Origin: Nematopogon swammerdamellus
Taxonomy: Eukaryota > Arthropoda > Insecta > Lepidoptera > Adelidae
Length of the DNA: 64,000 bases
Direction of reading: 5' to 3'
Assembly: GCA_946902875.1 (NCBI GenBank)
Contig: OX336341.1
Span: 1,054,001-1,118,000, forward strand
The notes below the pieces were generated by a model. That model was not told the origin of the DNA. It made no database searches and saw only the letters and a program-made list of their open reading frames with translations. How positions within the stretch are numbered: the first letter of the stretch is position 1; each line of letters begins with the position of its first letter. Position numbers and translations under genes: made by a program. Positions 23,201 to 34,200 of this stretch are shown here, in pieces.

Positions 23201-23265
23201 TTGCAGTCCTGTCGCCCATCTGGATCACTGGATATCCCACAAGAGCAGTCGGTGGACATCAGCAC
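20257..23265 (-). CDS. Intact RT ORF with PHD finger and restriction-like endonuclease
   Basis: 1002 codons without interruption. Residues 8-59 form a PHD-type zinc finger (CSCG...C..C..WFH..C...WYCQLC), and ~75-97 a C2H2-like finger (CPHCH...H....H). RT motifs follow: GGLRPIAVGN, LLKIDYKNAFNSIER, QQGDPLGP at 480-487 and YLDDG at 509-513. A Cys/His knuckle (CVCG...HHGLCC) lies at ~814-830. RPDG at 872-875 with WDAT at 889-892 fits a PD-(D/E)xK restriction-like endonuclease. The order fingers-RT-knuckle-endonuclease matches RLE-type non-LTR retrotransposons (R2/R4/NeSL/Hero kind), but an N-terminal PHD finger is not standard there and the clade is not identified. No LTRs are seen. The open frame suggests a young or constrained copy. 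Decayed relatives lie at 475-955 and 53690-53880. Confidence 0.8.
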   Translation of the reverse strand: MLMSTDCSCGISSDPDGRQDCNILCIGCNKWFHAVCVNLTESEVEDRGKSGINWYCQLCSVLSQTSQNSQTQLAECPHCHRQGFKGARGLRIHVSKAHADKCLVLINPLESASDAPRTGVDSFDALLSSCRQNVKVLKRIPKGARICAADKLTNIIDKCIESNSIDAWHNLFLYSYSVLRVPSTKHKSISVAIKENITNPQFMNASSNYVAGTTSLSKRVESKVADGDIRGAVRVLSSNDDFAPCDAETLRVLQSKHPKPSRPLQLPEPPKSDDEHLKVEAHDVLYCIKNFPNGSAGGLDGIRPQHLKDLVSFSAGAAGGRLLHSITSLINMMLSGGINSQCTKYMYGASLCALKKKDGGLRPIAVGNVFRRLASKLSCHSISSETGSNFRPIQLGFATKGGCEAAVHATRKFISSHHADTTVLLKIDYKNAFNSIERDCLLQAIKNKAPLIYAYMWQCYATPSALFYGDNVISSEVGCQQGDPLGPAGFSMVIHPLIETLTSELNVWYLDDGTLGGDPESVLSDFEKLLRESKNLGLEINPSKCELFFHHSTNHTIVNSFRNLAPDIKIINRNDFTILGAPIFKEATESELEKKFTVLKTMTERLQTIHPHIAYFLLRNCLSVPRITYLLRTTPTWTYALLHDFDHIIQHSLNNILNIHLTNFTQASLPISYGGLGIRKLVDICTPAYLSSVHSTRTLCTDILAKTKQNTEEPMIGETEAFEIWKNLSSCTDAPSEPNSQKIWDKPIIEKIFDSLEKKTPADEARLLALRERESGSWLHAIPSPTTGMLLDPHSIRIAISLRLGAKTNALHRCVCGDTADEFGHHGLCCQKSAGRIPRHHMLNDILKRSLVSAGFPSTLEPVGLFRDDGKRPDGMTIIPWREGKSLVWDATCADTLCSSHVKACSKRAGAAAETAARHKHTKYSSVAHQHIFAAFSVETMGAWSEEAKRLAKDIGMSLYAASGEQRSLEFLRQRISVAIQRGNAASVLGTVPTSSHLEEGY

Positions 23266-23391
23266 TTTGGTTAATGGGTGATATATGATTGACGATCGGA
23301 GGAGGGTTAATACTTATGTTAAAATTACAAGAAATACCTATAAACAAAATACAAAAAAAAAATCCTAATTAATTAAAACTAACTTATAAAA

Positions 23392-24015
23392 TATTTATTA
23401 AACTTATAAAATATGAAGCAGCAAGTCTTGGTATATTTCCACGTGTAGTTTGTGCGGATAATGCGCACCCGTGGCCGAGCCTGAGTTGATGCAGAACTGA
23501 TGTAGCGTCAGCGACTCCACGACGGCCCCACTCCCGTGGGGCCGCGACTAAGGCAGGTGCGGAACTGGCCGGCTATCACCACGTTTTGCTCCAGGTGCGT
23601 TGTGTTCTGGTCACAACATGGACGTCACTGGCCGGAGTCTTGACATATTGCTCCTTGGTGCGCAAGATACACGTGCAGAGGCTGTTTTGGATGCGTCCGG
23701 GCAGCAGCAACTTCTATAACTTGCCCGTCAGACAGCTGGAGCGGTACGGGATGTTTAGGTCTCTCAGCACGTTGAAGATCGATGTTGTTGGGCCGTGCTC
23801 GATTTCTTATCTCGGAAATATAAATATTTATTAAATTTTCATTATGTAGAGAAAATGCATCAACTTCTATAACTTGCCCGTCAGACAGCTGGAGCGGTGC
23901 GGGATGTTTAGGTCTCTCAGCACGTTGAAGATCGATGTTGTTGGGCCGTGCTCGATTTCTTATCTCGGAAATATAAATATTTATTAAATTTTCATTATGT
24001 AGAGAAAATATTTTT
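23392..24015 (-). repeat. 153-bp tandem duplication with GC-rich flank
   Basis: Two head-to-tail units of 153 bp start at 23708 and 23861 on the + text (CAACTTCTATAACTTGCCCG...). They differ at only a few bases. The downstream 23400-23700 part is GC-rich with several open frames on both strands. A minus-strand AATAAA lies at about 23393-23398. Confidence 0.9.
23867..23958 (-). CDS. Possible last exon of an unidentified gene
   Basis: On the minus strand, an acceptor-like GAGATAAG precedes an open stretch reading IEHGPTTSIFNVLRDLNIP and then RSSCLTGKL, followed by TAG. Codon choice looks host-like. The 153-bp duplication places a second copy (23714-23805) downstream, behind that stop. No upstream exons and no family were recognised. 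Other open frames exist here on both strands, so this could equally be a repeat fragment. Confidence 0.28.
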
Positions 24016-24167
24016 AAAATATTTTTTTTTTTTGTTTAAGTTATCGTGATATTTGATGTATGATTATTATAATTTTGTTTTCATAAAACGGGAAATACAG
24101 GAATTTCGTGGACATATTGTCGTCATACTTATTGTTGTGGAAAATATGACATTATTATAGCTACTTT

Positions 24168-24530
24168 AAAAAAAAACCGGCCAAGTGCGAGTCGAACTCG
24201 CGCACCGAGGGTTCCGTATTGTCATGTCATGGTCAGCCAGCGCCACTCACGCCATCCATGGTGTCTTTTATGAAATGCTTCATATTAGTTAAAATTCATG
24301 ATTAGTTAAAATGCTTCATACTCTTTTCCGTAGCTGGCTCGCATACACTTTTTCTTATTTTTATTAATTGTTGTTATATCGGCCATAATAACACATATTC
24401 TGTGAAAATTTCAACGGGCTACCTATTACGGTTCAAGAGATACAGCCCTCGGACAGACGGACAGATAGACGGCGTAGGCTTAGTAATAGGGTCCCGTACG
24501 ACGGATACGGAACCCGAAAAATATGTAATT
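24168..24530 (+). repeat. GTGCGAGTCG-type lepidopteran repeat
   Basis: It opens with ACCGGCCAAGTGCGAGTCG and AACTCGCGCACCGAGGGTTC. It continues with CACATATTCTGTGAAAATTT, CTATTACGGTTCAAGAGATA, a GGACAGACGGACAG run and a final TAGGGTCCCGTACG. Related copies lie at 39683, 45708, 53965, 59678 and 63031. No coding frame. Confidence 0.8.
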
Positions 24531-25636
24531 TTGAATAGTTACTTGTCCAATGAAACAGATGGTTGGTTAAAATAAAATACAATCCAGTGTTGAAAAATTT
24601 TATTTATAGAAACCTAGTTCATACAGTTATTTTTAACAATCACAGTATTGAGACGAATGAGTTGGTCTTTTTTTATATTTCTAGAATAACATTTTTGTAT
24701 TATTTTGTTATTGTTTTGTAATAAAGTTTTGTTAGAAAATATTAATAACCGAGTTTCATTTTATTAGCATTGATATAGTAAATCGTAAAAAATACATTAT
24801 TACATACTATTATGCTCACTTGTTCAATATACTAATCATACACAGACACATAAACAAAGTCCTATGTTCTCAGATAATTATCTTATCTTTCTATATTATT
24901 TAATATTATATTAACATTTAAAAAAAAAAATTAATAATCACACAATTTAAGATTATTGCAAGCATTTTTTTCTGACGACGTAGTGGTAATTCAAACTCAC
25001 AATGTCTGCAGGGTGTATATGACCCGTTATCTTATTGTTAATTTTTTTATGAACCGCACTGTTGGTTACTCTTGAATAAATAAATAAATATTATGCATAA
25101 ACAATAGTTATGCCACACCCATTTTGTACCACTTCCAACGTCAGGTCCATCATTTTAGTGCTATAGTCCTACGGTTGACTACTGTTTCTTCGGAGGAAAT
25201 AGGACTATTCCTATTATAGTCCTGTTTCCTCTGAGGTTTGTCCCAAATGTGTTATTGTACCCGAGAAAAAACACAATACAAAGTTTAACATAAACATTGA
25301 TGTGTAGAATGGGGTCTATTTATTTTAGATATCTCACAGTATGCTTACCCTGTTGTAAACTTGAGTTTTTCATAAATTAGCTTAAATTATGAATAATAAT
25401 AAATAATTATTTATATAAATAATTAAATGTAATCTTAAATTATTTCGTATACATCACTTAAATTTAACATTTCACACGTGTAGGCAACAGATTAAAACAC
25501 AGTTTTATTTATAGCTAAAAATATACGTATCTAGAGGATTTTTTTTAATGGCGCGCACCATCTTAACGGGTGTGTTTGTTTGTACATCAGTCTGAACAAA
25601 TTCAGCTAATAAAGTTGATTAAAATATCGAATATAT
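24531..25636. other. AT-rich, no gene seen
   Basis: No protein-like open frame or recognisable repeat beyond short A/T runs. Confidence 0.5.
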
Positions 25637-25638
25637 AA

Positions 25639-26025
25639 GGTGCTTCGTTAGTCATGTAAAAAATTTCGGGAGGCTTACATACAGACTCAAATAAACACGT
25701 TACGTAAAAAAAATTATATGTTTTTAGCATTACTTTTCGAGAAATTTAACAAAACATGTTTGCTACCTAAACATTAACCTGTGTGTAACAGTAGGTAACT
25801 TGCATTGTACGGGTTCAATGACCGTACTATGTTCAAATACAGAACAGCTGTTTGTTGCAAGTAAGTCACAAGGTCACTATGATTGGTTTTTACAGCTACT
25901 TATTTCATTTTATTTTTTTGTTAGCAGAAAAAATTCTCCTATAAACATATGTTTTTTTACGTAAAGTTTTTATTTGAGTGTGTATGTAACCCTCCCGAAA
26001 TTTTTGTCATGACTAACGAAACATC
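25639..26025. mobile_element. MITE with ~80-bp terminal inverted repeats
   Basis: The left end is GGTGCTTCGTTAGTCATG with ATTTCGGGAGGCTTACATAC. The right end is the reverse complement, ending CATGACTAACGAAACATC. Both flanks read TTATATA or its complement (ATATATAA and TTATATAA), suggesting a TA-rich target duplication. The interior is non-coding. Confidence 0.8.
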
Positions 26026-26438
26026 TTATATAAAGATTGTGATTTTTTTTCCAATTTCCCAACCATTTATTCGCTCAAGTTGTTCGGTTTGAGGTACAGA
26101 ATAATCCGCTAAAGCGGTGTGCGTCTTAAAAATTTACCCATTTAAAATGTGACACGGCGGAGGAGAATATTTTTATTTTTAAAATATAAATCCTCCCGCT
26201 TTGTCCTTCGTGGAAACTTAGAGCTATTTTTTATTTTAATTTATTTCAAGTCCTCTTGTTGACATGTTCAAGTCATCACCCGAACAAGTATCTTAGCTTT
26301 GTAAGTAATATAAAAACATGTTAACTGTTTTAAAAATTTAAGCGCTTCAAAGTATTAAACACATTTCTTGGAATGTCGTAATTTGTCTTTATTAATTAGA
26401 TATATAGATTCATTAGAAAGAGAGATAGGATGGCTATA

Positions 26439-26926
26439 GGGCTCCCACACAAAACTGCGATGCGATGCGATACGACGCCGCATCGCAGGCACCTGCGATG
26501 CGAATTGCTGCGATACGATTTCGTGCGGCAAAGCGTTGGTTCAGGTGACCATACCCTCGACGGTAGTCAACCGTACTGGACGTGTTTTTAGAAGTAGTGG
26601 CATGGATCGCAAGAAGCGTGTTGCACTGCTGTTATTGTTGAATAGATATAGAAAAAGAAGAAGATTTTGGGTTCATCGACTTATTACGACAATGAACGCT
26701 GATGGGAACTATTTTATTCGAAAATAGTATGGTTTGAGTACAGAGGAAGATAATTTTTTTTATTATTTTAGAATGTCTGAGAGCGGACTAAAAATGGTGT
26801 CACCAAGTGTGACATAACATCGCAGGAATGCGCGATGCGAATCAAATCGGAGGTTTTTGCGATGCGTCCTGCGAGCTCGCAGATTTTTGCGATGCGATGC
26901 GAATTCGCAGATTTGTGTGGGAGCCC
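26439..26926. mobile_element. PIF/Harbinger-derived nonautonomous element
   Basis: The terminal inverted repeats are GGGCTCCCACACAAA and TTTGTGTGGGAGCCC, flanked by a 3-bp ATA repeat (26436-26438 and 26927-26929). A GCGATGCGA-rich subterminal region lies at both ends. Inside, the + strand reads MDRKKRVALLLLLNRYRKRR and then RFWVH, which resembles the start of Harbinger nucleases (RKRRxWVHP). The rest of the transposase is gone. Confidence 0.7.
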
Positions 26927-27179
26927 ATAGTTCTCGCTGTTCCACTCTAGCACAATTGCGCTTGGCAAACCTAACTTGGCTCTTATGTTTACTTCTACGG
27001 ACCGTAATGCCAGCCACGCACATGGATACTCGCGCAAATCGAGACCTGCACAAACTTGCAGTTTTCCAACACCTGGGGAATAGTTATCTGAGCAATAGTA
27101 CCGCTGAAGGGGAATTACATACATCGACATAGCGTCACGCCTGTTTCTCGATGTGGTAGGCAGAGACCACGGATCTCCA

Positions 27180-27445
27180 CGTGCCACGATCCTGACACAC
27201 ATTATGCCGCCTCTTCCACTCTCAAAATGTTCTTCACGCATGCTCGTCGGTTACGAGTACTATACGCACTTGACCCTTTTTGAACACATGCCCGATCTTG
27301 TCCTGGTATGTGCATCTAGGGCGACGGCCCTTCCCGACTCTTCCACTCACATTTGCTCCATACATTTCTTTCTTTAGTCTCCTATAATCCACTCTTCCAA
27401 CATGACCGAATTCTTCTGAATTTTTCTCCAGTCCCCACGACTGAA
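27180..27445 (-). pseudogene. LINE C-terminal fragment (RTE-like)
   Basis: The minus strand reads GRVDYRRLKKEMYGANVSGR followed by GKGRRPRCTYQDKI, matching the G(H/R)V.R...R..KK...G...G.R..GRPR.T pattern near the end of insect LINE ORF2 proteins. A shorter relative of its 3' text lies at 29925-29985. Confidence 0.55.
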
Positions 27446-27636
27446 AAAAAGTTGTAGAGGCGTCGTCTAGCAGTGGGCGCACACACGGTGACAATTTAAT
27501 TTAATTTTACTCACAGTGGTCAGTCTGCGGTCCCTATTGACGTCATGTATAGGTAATTGCGCAATGATGCAATGACGTGTGTGGCTGGCATAAGTCGATA
27601 CAAACTAACGACATCATTCACCCAACAACACGAGGC

Positions 27637-28297
27637 GAGGTCTACTTGATCCGTCCCTTGTGATGCACGTAGGTGTGGAAGAGTTGCTCCGCGCGGGGCG
27701 TGCGCGCGCGCAGCTTGCCCCACGTGAGCAGCAGCGAGCCCGCCAGCACGCACACCAGCAAGCACCCGCCGGCCAGCACGCCAGACAGCAGCGATGTCTA
27801 CTTGATCCGTCCCTTGTGATGCACGTAGGTGTGGAAGAGTTGCTCCGCGCGGGGCGTGCGCGCGCGCATCTTGCCCCACGTGAGCAGCAGCGAGCCCGCC
27901 AGCACGCACACCAGCAAGCACCCGCCGGCCAGCACGCCAGACAGCAGCGATGTCTACTTGATCCGTCCCTTGTGATGCACGTAGGTGTGGAAGAGTTGCT
28001 CCGCGCTGGGCGTGCGCGCGCGCAGCTTGCCCCACGTGAGCAGCAGCGAGCCCGCCAGCACGCACACCAGCAAGCACCCGCCGGCCAGCACGCCAGACAG
28101 CAGCGATGTCTACTTGATCCGTCCCTTGTGATGCACGTAGGTGTGGAAGAGTTGCTCCGCGCGGGGCGTGCGCGCGCGCAGCTTGCCCCACGTGAGCAGC
28201 AGCGAGCCCGCCAGCACGCACACCAGCAAGAACCCGCCGGCCAGCACGCCAGACAGCAGCGATGTCTTCAGGCACGTCTCGCTGTCGTCGTGCGGCA
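27637..28297 (-). repeat. 156-bp tandem array of the ZP-gene last exon (4 copies)
   Basis: Four units with exact 156-bp spacing (unit marks at 27637, 27793, 27949 and 28105). Only the unit at 28110-28297 is joined to a real acceptor. Each unit encodes the transmembrane helix, the tail and the TAG stop, so units 2-4 lie behind the first stop in the 3' UTR. The first unit has Phe where the later three have Cys (GGF/GGC), and other single-base changes exist. Confidence 0.95.
28110..28297 (-). CDS. ZP gene last coding exon (transmembrane helix)
   Basis: The acceptor is CCCGCGCAG before 28297. The exon reads PHDDSETCLKT, a hydrophobic stretch LLSGVLAGGFLLVCVLAGS, a basic tail and TAG at 28112-28110. 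The Cys in ETCLK may be extracellular. It is the first of four tandem units. Confidence 0.85.
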
Positions 28298-31200
28298 CTG
28301 CGCGGGCACAGAGTGTTAGGTTAGATTTGGGTATAGACCGCGGGGTCTACCGGCGTTAACTCACTCGCTAACTACTCGCATATTTCAACCAATAGCCGGG
28401 CCGGATGCCTCACCGAACACCTTCTGATTGGTTGAGTGAGATCGTTTCTCATACTCACATCGGCGAGTGAGTAACACCGGTACAGAACCTGATCTAAGAA
28501 ATATCCTACTATAATATGTAGTATCTGAACTAATACTACTTATTAACTCAGTGTATCCTGAACTATATATTTCTCAGGAGACACATAATACACTAAAAAA
28601 ATACGATCTCATCTAACGTTTCCGCCTTTAAAAAGGATTTTTATGTAATCCGGTATGGGTGGCTGAATCGGAGGGGACAAAGCACATGCTCCGACCAGCC
28701 AATATCACCTCCGAGAAGGTAGGTGCCATACCGGAGACTTACCTGGATTGCTGGCTGCACTGGACTAGAGGGGAACACAACCGAGGTTGCTATGCGGCCA
28801 TCTTACATCCAGTACGGTGGTACCAACCCGGTCGGCTACAATTTGAGCCTACCGCCTAGTAAGGGGCAAGGGAAGGGGCCTACAGTTTTACAACAGTTCC
28901 GAACGGTGAAGCAGCAGGTGTAGGTATGCAGTATGCACGTAATTTTTTTCGTCAGAAAAAACTCATTGGGACACGCCGCGCCGACCGGATTCGAACCTCG
29001 GACCTCTCGCATGAGAAGCCGATGCCCAAACCACTCGGCCAACTGCCGTTTGTGTGGCAAATTCTGGGGAACTTTAAGACGGGTCAGAGCTGAAAGGGTT
29101 GTATAGTCTCGGTTGTAGTGACAGTGGGTGCGATCCACTAGGTATCTAATATAAATGAAAGGTTAGGTTATAGATATGGGTAGTTTGGTGGACACAGCTG
29201 CCAGTAAATGGCACGACCTCAAGGGAAGTACTGGTGTTTTAGTATAATGTTAATACTGACAGAGTAGAGGACTCCTTTCCGCGTCTTCCTCGCCTTCCTG
29301 CAGGACGCGCAGCGACTGGAAGAGGTTGATGTTCTCGGAGAGTGCGCCGGCGCTGGCGCCGCGCACGCGCCCCGCGGTCTCCGCGCCCGCCTGCGCCGGC
29401 GCAATCGCCCCCTCCCCCTCCCCCACCGAGCGCCGGCGCACGCTCTTCATATTGCGCCAGTGGCACGGCTGCGTCTGCAAACATACCATACATACATATA
29501 CATACACACCTAGTAGGTGTCACCTACATATCATACACGCTGAATCCCGGCAATCGGGGTAAGCAGAGCAATCGGTGTTGTGCTGCAAGAACGTTGGAAA
29601 ATTACAGCACAACACCAACCACCACGTTTCGCAAAGTATTCGAACAAGATTCAATCGATCAAGCAGCAAGTGAGGCACGAAGGCCCACCTGCTGCATGAC
29701 TCGCTGGAAGTACCGTGCCAAGGTGAGAGGTGGCGAGCCTGTCGCCCTTTAGCAGAGCATCTTGTCCTTATCCCTTAAGTCGCCTTTTACGACATGCATG
29801 GGGAGAGATGCGGTGGGGCTATTCTTTTTAAGTACCGGCCCCGCGGTACCTAACGCCTTTTTCCCAATGGCGTAAGCATCCTGACTCGCCTGACGTCTCT
29901 TTCACACTCAATGTTCTTCATTCATGCTCGTTGGCTACGAGCACTACGCACTTGACTCTTTTTGAGCACATGCCCGAATGTGTTGTTGAAATGCGCTCAC
30001 TCGGCCAAATCATCGCTCGATTTCAACGAATCAGAAATCGTTAGGTAAATGCACTCGACACGTATTTATTGGTTGGTATCGGCGAGTTTTTCTGTGAGTT
30101 AGCGTGGTGGTGAAATAGGTCGGAACACAAATGAAGAATGTCTAGCTGTACGCACCGGACAGCGTCCATGGCACATGCGCACGTCGCACTCGATGTAGAG
30201 CGCCGGCGAGCCAGTGAAGCGGAATGTCTTCATGTAGGCGTACACCTGAGTCTCGAACACGCCGGTCTCCGACCAGGAGCCGCGAAACCCTAAAGATGAA
30301 GAGTGTAGCTGTACGCACCGGATAGCGTCCATGGCACATGCGCATGTCGCACACGATGTAGAGCGCCGGCGAGCCAGTGAAGCGGAATGTCTTCATGTAG
30401 GCGTACACCTGAGTCTCGAACACGCCGGTCTCCGACCAGGAGCCGCGGAACCCTAAAGATAAAGAGTGTAGCTGTACGCACCGGACAGCGTCCATGGCAC
30501 ATGCGCACGTCGCACTCGATGTAGAGCGCCGGCGAGCCAGTGAAGCGGAATGTCTTCATGGTACACCTGAGTCTCGAACACGCCGCCGGTCTCCGAACAG
30601 GAGCCGCGGAACCCTAAAGATGAAGAGTGTAGCTGTACGCACCGGACAGCGTCCATGGCACATGCGCACGTCGCACTCGATGTAGAGCGCCGGCGAGCCA
30701 GTGAAGCGAAATGTCTTCATGTAGGCGTACACCTGGGTCTCGAACACGCCGGTCTCCGACCAGGAGCCGCGGAACCGCGAGATCAGCTTGTCGTCCACCG
30801 GGCATCTATTGATTGGGGAGAATTTGTTTAGGGTTGTATCATGACGGTATGGAGTCCCCTCCATACCGCCATGATCGACCTTACTGCCACGTTTTAGATG
30901 GGTGTAAATATTTCTCGTTTTGTTTTTACATTTCATCATCATCAGCCTCGGTAGCTCGGTGATGTGACGCGTTTTCGTCAGTTCAGTGTAGACGGCGGCC
31001 AGTGTAGTAAAGAAAAGCACTAACATGACACCTAGTTCACTGGGTTATGTTATGTAGCCAACCATGTCAGATTACATGAAAAAAAATATTTATATAAAAA
31101 TTTCAAAATAGTCTACGGAGTCAAAGCCTATTGAATTTTAGGGTTAGGTCTATACCTACTACTGTACTGTACTGTACTATTTGCCTGGCCTCTTCTTGTT

Positions 31201-34200
31201 GGCCTCCTATTAGCGACTCACGTTGATAGCAACATATGGATAGAAAACTGGACTGGGAGGAGGGAAAAATCTCTGTAAGGCATACCTAAGTCCGCGCCTT
31301 TGCCCCTCATGTAAATTACTTATTGTACATACATATACATATCATACACGCTGAATCCCGACAATCGGGGTAAATAGAGTAATCGGTGTTGTGCTGCAAG
31401 AACTCTGGTAAATTACAGCACAACACCGACCACTACGTTTCGCAAAGTATTCGAACAAGTTTCAATCGATCAAGCAGCAAGTAAGGCACTAAGACCCACC
31501 CACCTGCTGCATGACTCGGTTGAAGTACAGTGCCAAGGTGAGAGGTGGCGAGCCTGTCGCCCTTTAGCACGGCATCTTGTTCTTATCCCTTAGTCGCCTT
31601 TTACGACATGCATGGGGAGAGATGCAGTGGGTCTAGTCTTTTTAAGTACCGCCCCCACACGGTACTTATCGTTTGTTACAGTAAAATGTTTTAGAGTAAT
31701 GAAGTATTTCTATCTATCTATCTATCTATCTTGAACAACTGCGAAAGCGGAGACTGACCCGTTCTCATCGATGAGCTGAATCTTCTTTGCGGCTCCGTTG
31801 TGTGCGAAGCAGTCGTTGACCACGATGTCGAAGCCATCTGCAACCAAACAAACGTTTCCAATATCTACTAGTATTCCTGATTGCTCCTTCAGTTTTGTCT
31901 CTATGCCATCACATTTGGGATCATTGGCAAGATTGCTCCACACTTTGGCGAAATACATACATACATACATATCACACACGCTGAAATCCCGACAATCGGG
32001 GTAAACATAATAATCGGTGTTGTGCTGCAAGAACTCTGGTCAAATACAGCACAACCCCGACCACCACGTTTCGCAAAGTATTCAAACAAGATTAAATCGA
32101 TCAAGCAGCAAGTAAGGCACGAAGACCCACCTGCTGCATGACTCGGTGGAAGTACCGTGCCAAGGTGAGAGATGGCGAACCTGTCGCCCTTTAGCACGGT
32201 ATCTTGTCGAAATACGGGAGATAAATCTAAAATGTTTGCCCATTTTGGCCAAATTGAGCAGGCTTTACGTGGACTGCTTTGGTGCAAGGTAGCTCAAGAG
32301 TATAGTTGAATACAATCCTGATTACGCTCACTCTCCTTACTCATAGTTAGCATCAAGAACGTTGGAAGAGGTAGGGACGTCGGACCTTCCCCGCGCCTAC
32401 GTAACACGATATTAGTAAAAACTTACCAATAACATTCGCCGGTCGCCCGCTGGCCACATAGCGTCAACCTTCCCCCACCCGATACCGCGCAATCAGAGCG
32501 CGCGCCGTCCCCTGCGCTGCCCGCGGAGCTCGGCGACGACGCTGATTCTCATACAAGCATTGGACAGTCCGACGTCCCTACCTCTTCTAACGTTCTTGGG
32601 TAGCATCTATAGCACCTTACTAGGTGTGGGTTTTAACCGTTTCGATCGACCATTCAGTCGATCGAAACGGTTATGAAAATAACTTGTATTTTACGTCCAG
32701 TTCGTGCAGACAGCATGACCAAAATGAAGCACTGACATGGCACCTAGTTAACGAAGAATAGTACAAACCATAATTGCTGCGCATGTATATAAGCAGAGTG
32801 AGGGGGTCGCCCACGCGCACGGGCCCCGCCACCCGCGCGCCGCCCGCGCCGTAGCCAGCGCGTATCTCCATGTAGCACTCGGGGGGTTGCAGTGTGAATA
32901 CAACCGGGTTGCCAGTCGCCACTCTGAAAAAAAAGAATCTTCAAAATCGGTTCACCCAGTCGAAAGTTCTGAGGGAAAAAAAACAATACAGTCTAATTGA
33001 GAACCTCCTCCTTTTTTTGAAGTCGGTTAAAAACATGCTGATCATGCATAAAATCCGTAACGACGTGATACGTCAAAGAACTAAGGTAGTCGACATTGCT
33101 AAGAAAATAAGCAAGCTGAAGTGGCAGTGGGCTCGGCACATCTGTCGTAGACCCGACAACTGATGGAGTAGACGGGTGCTCGAATGGAGGCCACGTACAC
33201 GCAAACGTAGCGTGGGAATGAGAAGAGCGGAAGACCGCGTGTGGTGGCGTGCCTTGGGAGAGGCCTATGTCCAGCAGTGGATCAATATAGGCTGATGATG
33301 ATGATGATGATGATGCATTTTCTATCTCTTACTAGGTGATTAGAGACCCTTACTAGTTGGTAGGCTCAAATAGTAGCCGACTGGGTTGGTACGACCATAC
33401 TGGATGAAAGATTGACACATAGCAGCCTCGGTTGTGTCCACGTCTCGTCGAATATAGCCAGCAATCCAGGGAAGTCTCCGGTATGGCACCTACCATCTAG
33501 GCTAGGAGGTGATATTGGCTGGTCGGAGCATGTGCTTTGGCCCCTCCGACTCAGCCACCCATACCGGATTAATTACATAAAAAAAATATTTATGCGTAGG
33601 CACCTATGCATCTATTCCGGAACGCCGAGGATGCTTTAGGGCTGGAGTAACTTGCGATTTGGTAACAGTGACAGTGACACTCGCGAACGAACGCTGATGT
33701 TCATAAATCTTAACTCTCACTTAAAACTCGCAGATAACTTGATTAGTTAGATTAATTACTACGTTATGTTAGATTCATCCACGACGATGGACGTCACGCC
33801 ACGCACGATCGTTCCGTCCGATGAATTTAGTGTTTCCTATTATTGAGTAGACATAAGGCTAGTTTTAAGAATACCTGTGTTATTTTATGTTATGTTGTGT
33901 GTCCTACTTGTAGTAAACCAAATTAATAAATAAATAACTAAATAGATTCGTATTCAAAGAGCTTTGACTTACTCGACGTCGAGGAAGGGGAAGGTGACAG
34001 TCTTCCAGAAGTCGTATCCGTACTCGCAGGTCACCTTGAAGTGCTCGTCGAGTTCCTCCTCAATCAGCGGGTTGTACTGCACCGTGATCGTGTTCCACAT
34101 CAGGTTCTTCTGTTGTAAAACAACCAACCGACACAAACCATCAACAGGCGCGTAGACAAGGGGGGGAGGGGGGATATGGGTGTTCTTGGTTGTCCTATCT

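Noticed and set aside
23400..23830. GC-rich open frames on both strands (about 82 codons on +)
   Set aside because: Several frames are equally open; no frame has both splice borders and a recognisable family. Kept only as part of the weak gene-end candidate.
27520..28319. Long open frames on both strands (about 219-251 codons)
   Set aside because: They arise because the 156-bp unit is a multiple of three and GC-rich. Only the minus frame with the transmembrane helix fits the ZP gene.
28960..29056. tRNA gene (also seen at 53535-53612 and 59530-59606)
   Set aside because: A and B boxes are heads of SINE2 copies; no intact cloverleaf or isolated tRNA.
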